This document shows, piece by piece, positions 22,912 to 31,915 of a DNA stretch of 32,605 nt. This stretch comes from Deltaproteobacteria bacterium (lineage in GTDB: Bacteria; Desulfobacterota; Dissulfuribacteria; Dissulfuribacterales; QOAL01). The position numbers and the translations under genes were made by a program. The notes under the pieces were generated by a model. It did not search any database, was not told the DNA's origin, and worked only from the letters and a program-made list of their open reading frames with translations. The stretch's first letter is position 1, and the number at the start of each line of letters is the position of its first letter. Where the stretch lies: NCBI GenBank assembly GCA_015494395.1, contig WGBG01000154.1:1-32605 (forward strand). The letters are read 5' to 3'.

Positions 22912-23063
22912 TTTTTGACCTTTGCACCTTCTCGCAGGAGTTTACATCCATGCTGCAGATATTTTAAGAGAGCCTTCCGTTTCACCTCACCTCAGCCTGT
23001 CTGATAGATATTTTAGGTAGTTCAATCGGTATATTTTCAAACTCTATCCCCTCCATGTGACTT

Positions 23064-23276
23064 TCAGGCAGATGCACGTCTCAAAGTAGGCTCTGGAATT
23101 TCAAGCCCTGCTGCAGCGCGAGCCTCAAGCCATGCCTCCACTGCCACCTCAAACTCTGCAAGTGCCTCTTGTGGCGTGGCACCCCCTGCTGAACACCCTG
23201 GCAGGTCATCAGATATTGCAATCCATAAATTGTCCCTCTCGTCAAAGAAAATATTTATTGGATAGTGTTTAAGCAT
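23064..23276 (-). CDS. hicB: HicB-family antitoxin
   Basis: 70 aa short HicB: INIFFDERDNLWIAISDDLP followed by GCSAGGATPQEALAEFE, the degenerate RNase-H-like HicB fold. No C-terminal DNA-binding domain is present, so autoregulation must occur otherwise. CGGAGG lies before the ATG, inside the end of hicA; the gap between the two genes is one base. Confidence 0.88.
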   Translation of the reverse strand: MLKHYPINIFFDERDNLWIAISDDLPGCSAGGATPQEALAEFEVAVEAWLEARAAAGLEIPEPTLRRASA

Positions 23277-23277
23277 A

Positions 23278-23514
23278 TTACCTCCGGTATTTTTTGATGG
23301 CCCTTGCCAACTGATCTGCCTGGTAGGCCAAGATGAAGCCTTTTCTGTTTTGAAAATTCAACATCGTTCCTGAAGGATGAACATAAACTGTATGTGATCC
23401 CTTCCCGCCTTTTTGTTCAAATCCCAGCCATTCCGCAATTAGGCATGCGTCGTTAAATCGAACATTGACGGGGCTATTAAGGACTTTCTTGATTAGTTTT
23501 TCCTTACGGCTCAT
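23278..23514 (-). CDS. hicA: HicA-family mRNA interferase toxin
   Basis: 78 aa: EKLIKKVLNSPVNVRFNDAC, EWLGFEQKGGKGSHTVYVHP and NFQNRKGFILAYQADQLARA. The G-S-H strand carries the catalytic His of the dsRBD-like HicA fold. The start overlaps the integrase stop by 4 nt (ATGA), so toxin translation is linked to integrase translation. HicB follows. Confidence 0.88.
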   Translation of the reverse strand: MSRKEKLIKKVLNSPVNVRFNDACLIAEWLGFEQKGGKGSHTVYVHPSGTMLNFQNRKGFILAYQADQLARAIKKYRR

Positions 23515-24686
23515 GTCTTATGCCGCCTTTTATCCAGACTCACCACTTCAGCGGGTCTCTGTACCTGTTGCGTGAGTATTTCTGCAGCCTTCTCTGCCGC
23601 TTTTTGCTGTGCCTCTGGCAGGAAATGAGCGTATCGCTGTGTAACTGTCGGGTCCTTATGGGTCAGAAACTGTCCGATCATGTCCAGGGTAAATTGACCG
23701 CTTGAGGCAAGCTGAACAGCAAAATGATGTCTTAGTCCATGGAACGGCCTGAATTTTTTGGGCAGCCCGGCAGCCTTTTTGATACGGCGTATGGCAGTGC
23801 ATTCCACGCGGAGCCCTCCATCCCTACCCGGGAATACATAAGGGCTGCCTGGATGATGGCGGTCAACCCATGAAAGCTGTTCCCTCAGCAACCCCTCAAC
23901 TATAGGGTTCATGGGAATGGTCTCATTTCTGCCGGACTTTGCATTTTCCAAGGTTATAATCTTGTAAGTGAAGTCTATGTTTTGACGTTTCAGCTTGAAC
24001 AGTTCACCACGCCTGAGCCCTGAAAACATGGCAACCTTAACCATTCGTGCAACGTCCTGGCTGGGCCATTCGTCAAGCACCTTTAGCAGAGACTGGGCCT
24101 GCTCGGTTGTAAGGTATTCCGTAACCTGATTGTCAACCCTTGGCATTTTCACCTTGAAGTGGAGGCGTGGGCAGTAACCATGCTCAGCGCCATGATTGAT
24201 TACCCGGACCAGCAAAGACAGGGCATGCTTGATTGTAGCAGGGGCCCTGTCCTTCATATTGCGCTTGATGCGTTCAATGTCCAGTACGGTCAGTTCTGGT
24301 ACTCGCTTTTCATTCAGAAAGGTAAGGTGTTTTTCCCATCGGTTCCTGTCTGTATATTGTCCCTTCAAAGACAGGAAATGTTCAGAGTTAAAATAAAGTT
24401 CGCTCACCTCCCCCAGGGTTCTGTTGTGCCTCTGTTTTTCCCGGTTGATTTCAGCCTGTGTCAGAACGGTCTTGCCATGCCGGATATCTTTCATCCTCTG
24501 CGCCCTGATCTCTGCAGCCACCTGGATGGTATAACCCTCACTTTGCCAGCCCACCTTTTCACGCTTGGTCTTGCCGTTCAATTTGTACCTTATGTAAAAA
24601 CACTTGTCCGGCCTGCCATTGACTTTGCATTTGTCACTTTCGCGGTATTGAATACCAGGATGATTTTTAGCGGTTTTATAGCCCAT
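23511..24686 (-). CDS. int: Tyrosine integrase of the element
   Basis: 391 aa from the ATG at 24686, chosen because AAAGGG precedes it; a GTG at 24716 would add 10 residues and overlap the arm repeat. Catalytic residues: R225 in SGLRRGE, H316 and R319 in HGLRHHF, H343 in LTHKDP and Y352 in TQRYAHF. The N-terminal part carries an arm-binding-like domain and a core-binding domain with KHLTFLNEKRVPELT. It recombines attP with the tRNA-Arg site, and lies 170 bp from attR. Confidence 0.95.
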   Translation of the reverse strand: MGYKTAKNHPGIQYRESDKCKVNGRPDKCFYIRYKLNGKTKREKVGWQSEGYTIQVAAEIRAQRMKDIRHGKTVLTQAEINREKQRHNRTLGEVSELYFNSEHFLSLKGQYTDRNRWEKHLTFLNEKRVPELTVLDIERIKRNMKDRAPATIKHALSLLVRVINHGAEHGYCPRLHFKVKMPRVDNQVTEYLTTEQAQSLLKVLDEWPSQDVARMVKVAMFSGLRRGELFKLKRQNIDFTYKIITLENAKSGRNETIPMNPIVEGLLREQLSWVDRHHPGSPYVFPGRDGGLRVECTAIRRIKKAAGLPKKFRPFHGLRHHFAVQLASSGQFTLDMIGQFLTHKDPTVTQRYAHFLPEAQQKAAEKAAEILTQQVQRPAEVVSLDKRRHKT

Positions 24687-24708
24687 CTCAGAACCCTTTA
24701 TGAAAAAA

Positions 24709-24736
24709 TTGGTCACCTATTGGTCACCCTCTGCGA
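24709..24736. repeat. Integrase arm-site-like repeat, right copy
   Basis: Identical to 6753-6780 (two TTGGTCACC sites, then CCTCTGCGA). It lies just upstream of the integrase ATG, so integrase bound here could also repress its own gene. Confidence 0.65.
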
Positions 24737-24771
24737 GAAAAATAAGGGTTTTTTAGTGTTTTTGTAGGGTT

Positions 24772-24801
24772 TATAGTACACTATAGAAAATTGATAGTCA
24801 A
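24772..24801 (-). promoter_or_regulatory. Integrase promoter with palindromic operator
   Basis: Minus strand TTGACT (24801-24796), 17-bp spacer, TACTAT (24778-24773). A perfect inverted repeat TATAGT-gt-ACTATA (24785-24772) covers the -10 box. Leader to the ATG is about 80 nt and includes the arm-site repeat. Confidence 0.7.
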
Positions 24802-24855
24802 GTGAAATTAAAGAGAAAAGTGACAAATAGTGCTAAATAGGAAAATTACAACAAT

Positions 24856-24918
24856 CGGACTACGAATCCGTAGGTCGGGAGTTCGAATCTCTCCGGGCGC
24901 GCCAGTAAAATCAAGGGG
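24856..24918 (+). repeat. attR, tRNA-Arg 3' fragment
   Basis: Exact copy of 6657-6719. Contains the anticodon and T arms, acceptor 3' strand and CCA of tRNA-Arg without the 5' half, so it is not a functional tRNA. Confidence 0.97.
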
Positions 24919-24947
24919 CTGCAGCTGGTCAAGTTGCAGCCCCTTTT
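24915..24947 (+). terminator. Original chromosomal tRNA-Arg terminator, stranded at attR
   Basis: GGGGCTGCA (24915-24923) pairs with TGCAGCCCC (24935-24943), then TTTTCTTATTT. It now follows the tRNA fragment only. Confidence 0.85.
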
Positions 24948-25057
24948 CTTATTTGGCCACGTTATGCTCTCCTACACCTCTAATGTCGAGAGTTACAGGT
25001 GTTTCAGCGCATTCTGTGAAAAGCATATAGACAAGTCCATAACACCCACCTTTTCTG

Positions 25058-28000
25058 CTACTCCAGGCAGTCATTCTTTCCAAACTGGTTTGCAAATTCT
25101 GACAGTGAAAACTTCGATGTATCATTGGCAAAGTATGTCGCATCCCTGCCGTCCACATCACCATCAACATCCAGGTCGGCATCGCAGCTGCTTGCGCCAA
25201 AATTACATCCACTTTCCGCAATTGGTTTGCCGGGATCAGAAGACGGACATGGATCACACGCATTTCCCCTGTTATCAGCATCATCATCTGCCTGGTCAGG
25301 GTTAACCGTGTCTATGCAGTTGTCACACATATCACCTATTCCATCCTGATCGCCATCTGCCTGATCCGGATTTGATACGGCGGGGCAGTTGTCCGTGGCA
25401 TCACCCACGCCGTCTCCATCAAGATCGGAATTCAGCGGAGAAGTACCCTGGAGCACTTCATCACCGTCTGATACCCCGTCATGGTCACTGTCAGGATTAT
25501 CCGGATCGGTTCCAAGATGCAGGACTTCTTCTGCCATAGAGATACCATCGCCATCCGCGTCACTCATGGCATCATATGGATCATCAGGATCAAGCAGCGC
25601 ATTGGCATCTTCCACCTCGTCAGGTATCTGGTCACCATCCCTGTCAGCCAGTATTGTAATGGTGACATTGTCTGCAGCCTGCCTGCCAGCACTTGTCACA
25701 ATGAGGGTTATGTCATGAGTCCCTGTGCTTAGAGACCGAACGGTAAGCTGCCTGCCTTCACCCAGCGCTCCGTCTATTGATGAATTCCACTGGAAGGCGC
25801 TGTCGTTCCTTATAACGCCGCCTTCAAGATCGAATCCAGTGGCTTCAAAATGTACCGGCGCTGACACCGGCAGGCGGTCCTGGTCAGAAGGGGCCATTAT
25901 ACTTGCCATGGGCGGTTTGGGAGCCACTGTAAACGGGGATGAAACGGCCTCTGCGGCATTGAAGCCGTCTGATGCCTCCACCTTGATAACGGCCATGTTG
26001 CTGCCCGCTGCCGTTGCAGTTACCCAGTTTACGGATGTTGCCTTTATGGCCGTCTCAAGGGGCAGGAAAGTAGCCCCCCCGTCTGTAGAATAGTAGACAG
26101 AGTAGGTAAGCTCGTCTCCGTCCGGATCAGAGGCACTCCAGCTTATGGTAAACTCCGCATCCGGACCGAGGTTCTCCCCCCCTGCCGGTGCTGTCAACGT
26201 AACCTGCGGAGGATTATGGCTTATCTCCCTGGACCATGCCGTTTCGCCCTGGAAACGTATCTCAACACTTTCACTCCCCACGGGAACTGTCCGAACCACT
26301 GAGAACAGCGCGTACTGTGCATTGTATGGCTCCTGCATATTCTCCTGTACCAGAGAAGGGATACCAAAGGGGAAACCTGTCTCCTCAAGCAGGGTACCGC
26401 TGCCATCCAGGAAAGCGATGGTAAGGGCGCTTCCAGGGAGAATTTCGGGATTGGATGCACCATCAGGCAGGGGTTTTGATTCCAGCACAGTCGCCTGGCC
26501 GGTTTCAAGGTCTATGTAGCCCTTGAACCTGACAACCTTCTGACCTGCCGCACCCCTGGCCGAAATGGAACCTTTGGATTCCTCCCCCTTGCTGGAGGCA
26601 GGTATCTGGAAGCGGCTTAGAATGCTGTTATATTCAGCAGGCAGAAACAGTGCATTGTCATTATTCCTGCCAGGGGCATAAGACATTAATGATTTGGAAA
26701 CCAGGTTGTCACTGCCGTCAAAAATCTTGCCCGGCGGTTCTATATTGAAGTTAGGTTTGTACAGGGTGTGCGGAGAGACCTCGGGGGCGTTCCTGTAAAA
26801 AAGATATTGCTCTGCTTCGTCATACATGCAGTGAGATATATTATCTTCATCATGGTTTTGGGAATATGGGTCAACAAACCCCAGGGTGTGGCCAACTTCA
26901 TGACACAGGGTCTTTCCTGCGGTCTGGTCAAGCAGGAAAGAAAAGGCCACCTTGCCGTCAATCTGAATACCAACCGCATCAAGAGGGGCAAATATCGCCT
27001 TTACGGCAGTTTCTATCGGGTCTGGACACCAAATACCAAGTGTTAATCCGCAGGTAAGGGTACCAACAATATCATTAAGCACATCGAGGACAGGACCAAC
27101 CACTGCGATCTGTTCTGTCAGGTACCACTTGACAAGATGCGCCACCATGCTGCGTGGTGGAAAACCTATGCCCGGTGTCCCTCCAGCGGGGAAAAGTCCG
27201 GAATCAATCATGGCCACTACCGACATTGCCCGTTTATCAGGATGGCTATCATTGTAATCATCAAAATAGCTTGACATGCTTACAAGTGCCGGAATCATAC
27301 CGCCGCCATAGTGAAACACGTTCCAGTTATCAAAATGTATCTTGCCGTCGTCCTCTATCAGAGGGACTCCGGACCAGGCAGACGGCCCCATGGTAAGCTC
27401 CACCCCTGAAACAGGATATATCCGTTTATATGTCCTGATTGCCTGGAGATAGCGCTGCTGCCACGTGTTCCAGTTGAATTCCGTTTTGATATGGCCGTTT
27501 TCAAAGGGCACTACAGGCCGTATCAGGATCCTTGGCCGTATAACACTTGCAAACTCCGCGCTGTCCCGGGTTGATTCAAATCCCAGTATCTCCTCATTAC
27601 CGCTGTAAACCAGTACACGGAAACGGTAACTGTCCGCGGTAAGCCGGTCAGGAGGCAGGAAAAAATTAATGCCCTGGTTGATAGAAGTCAGTATGCCTGT
27701 TGATGCAAGGGCAAAGCCTGGGACATGGGTAGGTTTTACAGTAAAGGGAGGGTCACCATTGCTTGGGCTGACATAACAGATGGCATCAGTGATGCGTGCG
27801 TTTGGAGCGGGAGAAGGTTCACTGGTACGCACCTGTACCTGCAGAATGGTATTTTTACCCTTGACAAGGCCATATGACCACACCCCCTGGCTCAATTCCA
27901 CCCCGTAGAGCTCAGCGTGGGAGACCTGGAAATCGGACGTTGATGTCCAAGTGGCCTTTGGTCCCCTAACCACAATGGGGCCTGTTGTAACCTCGGGGTA

Positions 28001-31000
28001 ATCCCACAGGCTTACCAAGCCAATCTTCCTTCCCGTCTGGAAGTATGGTTCCAGCACCTTGCCACCGGCAGGCACCTCAACAGTTACCTGGTCATCAGTT
28101 GATCCCTGCATTATTTCGGCATCGTAGCCGTTAAAACTTATGTGTTGAGCGGAAAGCAGTTCATGACCTGTTATGGTAACGGGGGTGCCGGGAGATCCCT
28201 TCTTAGGTGACCAGTCAAATACTGTAAGGGGCCGACTCAGGATGTGCAGGGTAATATCATCAGAATCTGTACCGCCTCGGCCATCGCTTACGGTAAGTCT
28301 GAGGACAACATCCCTGTCCTCTGTAACTGATGCCGTTATAATGGGAGTGCATTCATCTTCATGCCCCTGGAAATCAATGACATCTGCATCCAGCCAGTTG
28401 GGTACTGTCCAGGTACAGCTTATCGGGTCTCCGTTGGGGTCAGTGCCGCCTCCGGAGAGTGGAAAATAATCGTGTTCGAGAAATGTGGCATTACTTCCGG
28501 CATGGGCAACAGGCCATTCGTTTACGGAATCATTTACATGAACAGTTACACTGTCCTGGTCCGTTCCTCCAAGATAGGTGCTTACCCTGAGCCAAAGGAC
28601 AACATCAATTCCGCCCGGATTTGAAAATTTGGGCGTGGTGAATGACGGATTACACGTACTGGGGTTGGCAAGATTTATCTGAACACCTGAAGGCGCGGAC
28701 TCAACCTGCCACAGAAATGAAAGTGGATCCCCGTCTGGGTCTGAACTGGAGCAGCCGTCAAGCTGCACAAATGTCTCTTCGTCGGCTGTCTGATCAGGCC
28801 CGGCATCCGCCACGGGGGGATTTGGATCAGTGGCCGGAACCACAGTAATCTGCACCGTGTCTGTCTGCTGGAATGGATCAAACGACCTGGAATCATCCAC
28901 CGCAAGTTCAAAGGTCAGAGTGGCTGATGTATGGCCCGCCTCCAGCATGGGTGCAATAAGTGTTGGAGATGCCTGGCTGCTGCCGGTGTTTTCGGCAAAG
29001 ATGGCGGAAGGCCCTGATATCTGGGTCCATAGATAGATCAGCGGGTCCCCATCAGGATCTGAAGAGGCCGACCCGTCAAGCTTAAAGGAGGCCCCCTCTG
29101 CCACACGGAGATTGTCCGGCCCCGCGTCTGCCACAGGCGGCTGGTCTGGTTTTTGCCAGCAACCGCAGTGGAGTCTTCCAACTATGGCATCATGCCCTCC
29201 GCTATAGAAGCCAGGGGATCGGTAGGCAAGGAGATAGCACTCACCGCTGTTACTGTTCATTGAAAGCACAGGCTGATCTACCCCATCCATGTGGCTGAAA
29301 AGCGTGCTCGTTTGCAACCCGGCAATTTCCATGCCCTGGGTTCCCGCAGGGATATGGAGCCCTAGGAACAGGCGTTCATTTGCAGGATGTGAATCAAAGG
29401 AAAAGGAATCTGCGGAACTGATCAGAAATTCAGGTCTGGAAGGGGCAGGACTTCCCGATGGAAGGGGCAACGAAAGGTACTGACCATATATCATGCTTCC
29501 CCGCCTGAATATAACAAGCTCCCTTTCAAGCCCAGGATTGTAGGTAACTGCTGGCATGGCCTCGTCTTCAAGGTAGCTGCTGGTATTGGTAATCCTTACA
29601 ACATCCGTGATGTTGCGGCCCGATATATTTGCCATGAATATGTCGGATATGCCGTCATATTCCACTTCAAATACTACCTGGTGCCATGTCTCTGTCATGC
29701 TTGAGGAAGGAAGAAGAGTTTGGCGGACAGGTGAAGGATCTGCTATGCGTGGCGTAAGGGATTCATGATTTGCGGGGAATGAAGCTGAATCGTCTATTGG
29801 AAACACGGATCCCACCACGGCAAGGCCGCTTGCACTGTGGCTGTCTTCCTGGATATTTGCGGCCAGGACGCGCTTCCTGCCTCCAATGCGGCTGTCTTCC
29901 CATACCACTAAAAAATAAGGGTATGGCACATCCCCCTGCGCCTGGTAGAACCCTGCGGCTATATCCGGGTTTGCCGGATATACTCCTCCCCCTGATACAT
30001 TCAGTGGACTTGTGCCCATGACCTGGCCTCGGCCAGATATTCTCCGGGCATTGATACGCCAGCCACCTCCTTCTATGGCATCCTGGGCAGACCAGACTAC
30101 TACCCACTCATTATTTACCTGGTCATATGACACCCTTGGCCCTTTATCCTGCTCCTCTACTCCAGACAGGGCAAAGGCCTGAGACAGGGCAGAACCATCG
30201 GTATCATAGATGCGTGCCATATTACGTCCGGTCCCGGCCACTGTGCCATTTTCAAGCCATACCACGAGCCACGTGGATTCAGAGGTATTAAAGGAAATGT
30301 CAGGTTGAACCGCTGGTGCACTACCTGTACTTATGTAAAATGGTTGGCCGATCTGGGCATTATCGTCAATGCCCGGACATTCATCACAGCCATCGGGTAC
30401 TCCATCTGAATCGCTGTCCGGATCGCACTCGTCTGGAACAAGGTTATTATTGCAGTCCATGCTGGTACCGGAGTCAATATCTGTCTCATCGGCAACACCG
30501 TTAAGGTTGCAGTCAGGATAGCATGTATGGTCACGCTCTGAGCAGATGTCATCAACACCGCAGGGCGGCTCTCCAGGGTTACATACTCCCCTTCCATTGC
30601 ATGATTCATTGCCATTACAGAACAGGCCGTCCGGGCAAGGGGTTCCTGGCGCGGCATAGTTTTCAAGGCAGTTCCCGGCACCATCACATGTATCAGGACT
30701 GTTACAGACAGTAGATGTGGGATCTCCGCATGCGCTTCCTGAAGGGAGAGGATCATGAACGCACTCACCCGCGTCGTTACACTGATCAGCCGTGCACTGA
30801 TTGTGGTCATCTGTGCATGCCGTGCCAGCTGAAACAGGCGTATTCTGGCATACATAACCGTCACAGCTGTCCAGTGTGCAGGGATTGCTGTCATCACATT
30901 GGGAATCGAGGGTACACTCTGCCTCTGCAATGCTGAGGGTGGCGCCAAGGCAGTAACTGCATGATGACGGCGTGGGGCCATAGCTTCCCACCTCTATGTA

Positions 31001-31915
31001 ATAGGTATTGCCTGCTGTTACGGGAAAAGAAAGTGTAGATGCACGATTTGCGCCGCAGTCATTGCTGCAATTCTCACCTTCTGAATCATCATTACATCCA
31101 AGCTGGATTCCTGTCCCCCCGCACGTACCCTGGAAGACCTTAACGACAGTATCATAACCCGTGTTGCCATTGCAGGTGGTGAAAGTTGCCGTGCCATTCT
31201 GTGTGGGTGTAAATGTGAACCAGGCCGGGGTGTTTATTGAAATACTGCTGCCTCCACAGGACCAGCTTTCCACGGGAAACGGCGGAGATATATCGTTAAG
31301 GTCAAGGCTCACTGTATGTGTACCGGGAGTACCTGGAATCTCCCGAGCCATCTCACATATAAAATTTGACGGGGCCTCCCCGCAGGGTTCTCCAATAGTG
31401 ACTGTAAGTCCCAGGCATTGCAGGCAGGCCTGGCTGTTGTTGTACGAACCGACCTTGATGATATATTCGGTGCCTGCGACGGCATCAAAGCTTACCCTGG
31501 AGGCGCGGTTTTCGCCCGCACACCCGGTGCTGCATTCGGGTGCGGTTGTGTCATCATTGTATGCTATTGAGGTTGAAGATGCGTCACAGAATTCACCTTT
31601 CTTCTCAAGCACCTCAAGCACGGTATCGTAATTTGTAAATGGACTGCATGTAGAAACTGTAACAGTGCCCGTTATCTCAGGCACCACAAGAAAATAGACG
31701 ATATTTCCTGCAGGGATACCACCAACTGTTCCGGTTGTGGATGAACCGGCGGCATCCATCAGCACCACGTGCTGCCCTTGGGCACCGGAAATGACTCTGG
31801 CACCTGTGCAGACAGGAGTTGCATCTTCCCCGTAGGTACAGCTCTGGGCAAGGCCTGCGGATTCCAGACCTGGGAATGACATGAACAGAATTATCACAAA
31901 AAAAGCCCTTTTCAT
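25058..31915 (-). CDS. Giant secreted multidomain metzincin-type protease
   Basis: 2285 aa from the ATG at 31915 (GGAGG 8 nt upstream). Signal peptide MKRAFFVIILFMSF...GLAQS. Then two PPC-like domains (YDTV, NRAS, YIIKVGSY/YYIEVGSY), a Cys-rich repeat block (CDDSNPCTLDSC type), a TSP3 unit (DSDSDGVPDGCDECPG), a ~400-residue beta-rich region, three PKD-like domains (PPVADAGPD, SSDPDGDPL), an IPT/TIG domain (SPKKGSPGTPVTITG), and the protease: HEVGHTLGFVD (H1672) with Asp as probable third zinc ligand and SLMSYAP as Met-turn. C-terminal Ig-like domains, several TSP3 repeats and a dockerin-like DVDGDVDGRDATYF end follow. Likely exported and Ca-stabilised. Its stop faces the element's attR. Confidence 0.88.
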   Translation of the reverse strand: MKRAFFVIILFMSFPGLESAGLAQSCTYGEDATPVCTGARVISGAQGQHVVLMDAAGSSTTGTVGGIPAGNIVYFLVVPEITGTVTVSTCSPFTNYDTVLEVLEKKGEFCDASSTSIAYNDDTTAPECSTGCAGENRASRVSFDAVAGTEYIIKVGSYNNSQACLQCLGLTVTIGEPCGEAPSNFICEMAREIPGTPGTHTVSLDLNDISPPFPVESWSCGGSSISINTPAWFTFTPTQNGTATFTTCNGNTGYDTVVKVFQGTCGGTGIQLGCNDDSEGENCSNDCGANRASTLSFPVTAGNTYYIEVGSYGPTPSSCSYCLGATLSIAEAECTLDSQCDDSNPCTLDSCDGYVCQNTPVSAGTACTDDHNQCTADQCNDAGECVHDPLPSGSACGDPTSTVCNSPDTCDGAGNCLENYAAPGTPCPDGLFCNGNESCNGRGVCNPGEPPCGVDDICSERDHTCYPDCNLNGVADETDIDSGTSMDCNNNLVPDECDPDSDSDGVPDGCDECPGIDDNAQIGQPFYISTGSAPAVQPDISFNTSESTWLVVWLENGTVAGTGRNMARIYDTDGSALSQAFALSGVEEQDKGPRVSYDQVNNEWVVVWSAQDAIEGGGWRINARRISGRGQVMGTSPLNVSGGGVYPANPDIAAGFYQAQGDVPYPYFLVVWEDSRIGGRKRVLAANIQEDSHSASGLAVVGSVFPIDDSASFPANHESLTPRIADPSPVRQTLLPSSSMTETWHQVVFEVEYDGISDIFMANISGRNITDVVRITNTSSYLEDEAMPAVTYNPGLERELVIFRRGSMIYGQYLSLPLPSGSPAPSRPEFLISSADSFSFDSHPANERLFLGLHIPAGTQGMEIAGLQTSTLFSHMDGVDQPVLSMNSNSGECYLLAYRSPGFYSGGHDAIVGRLHCGCWQKPDQPPVADAGPDNLRVAEGASFKLDGSASSDPDGDPLIYLWTQISGPSAIFAENTGSSQASPTLIAPMLEAGHTSATLTFELAVDDSRSFDPFQQTDTVQITVVPATDPNPPVADAGPDQTADEETFVQLDGCSSSDPDGDPLSFLWQVESAPSGVQINLANPSTCNPSFTTPKFSNPGGIDVVLWLRVSTYLGGTDQDSVTVHVNDSVNEWPVAHAGSNATFLEHDYFPLSGGGTDPNGDPISCTWTVPNWLDADVIDFQGHEDECTPIITASVTEDRDVVLRLTVSDGRGGTDSDDITLHILSRPLTVFDWSPKKGSPGTPVTITGHELLSAQHISFNGYDAEIMQGSTDDQVTVEVPAGGKVLEPYFQTGRKIGLVSLWDYPEVTTGPIVVRGPKATWTSTSDFQVSHAELYGVELSQGVWSYGLVKGKNTILQVQVRTSEPSPAPNARITDAICYVSPSNGDPPFTVKPTHVPGFALASTGILTSINQGINFFLPPDRLTADSYRFRVLVYSGNEEILGFESTRDSAEFASVIRPRILIRPVVPFENGHIKTEFNWNTWQQRYLQAIRTYKRIYPVSGVELTMGPSAWSGVPLIEDDGKIHFDNWNVFHYGGGMIPALVSMSSYFDDYNDSHPDKRAMSVVAMIDSGLFPAGGTPGIGFPPRSMVAHLVKWYLTEQIAVVGPVLDVLNDIVGTLTCGLTLGIWCPDPIETAVKAIFAPLDAVGIQIDGKVAFSFLLDQTAGKTLCHEVGHTLGFVDPYSQNHDEDNISHCMYDEAEQYLFYRNAPEVSPHTLYKPNFNIEPPGKIFDGSDNLVSKSLMSYAPGRNNDNALFLPAEYNSILSRFQIPASSKGEESKGSISARGAAGQKVVRFKGYIDLETGQATVLESKPLPDGASNPEILPGSALTIAFLDGSGTLLEETGFPFGIPSLVQENMQEPYNAQYALFSVVRTVPVGSESVEIRFQGETAWSREISHNPPQVTLTAPAGGENLGPDAEFTISWSASDPDGDELTYSVYYSTDGGATFLPLETAIKATSVNWVTATAAGSNMAVIKVEASDGFNAAEAVSSPFTVAPKPPMASIMAPSDQDRLPVSAPVHFEATGFDLEGGVIRNDSAFQWNSSIDGALGEGRQLTVRSLSTGTHDITLIVTSAGRQAADNVTITILADRDGDQIPDEVEDANALLDPDDPYDAMSDADGDGISMAEEVLHLGTDPDNPDSDHDGVSDGDEVLQGTSPLNSDLDGDGVGDATDNCPAVSNPDQADGDQDGIGDMCDNCIDTVNPDQADDDADNRGNACDPCPSSDPGKPIAESGCNFGASSCDADLDVDGDVDGRDATYFANDTSKFSLSEFANQFGKNDCLE

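Larger units (their letters stand above)
6657..24918. mobile_element. ~18.2-kb tRNA-Arg-integrated prophage remnant or phage-satellite-like island
   Basis: Bounded by an exact 63-bp direct repeat of the tRNA-Arg 3' part. It contains an integrase next to attR, HTH proteins of excisionase type, a replication/recombination module (primase-polymerase, SF2 helicase, RecT, SMC-like ATPase, nuclease, SSB), two toxin-antitoxin pairs, a tape measure gene and a terminase small subunit candidate. No large terminase, portal, capsid, other tail or lysis gene is seen. Nearly all genes run on the minus strand. The perfect att repeats suggest recent or maintained integration, while the broken ligase shows some decay. 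Confidence 0.92.

Noticed and set aside
24841-24906. Second tRNA-Arg gene
   Set aside because: Only the 3' part is present (from the anticodon stem on); it is the attR duplicate.
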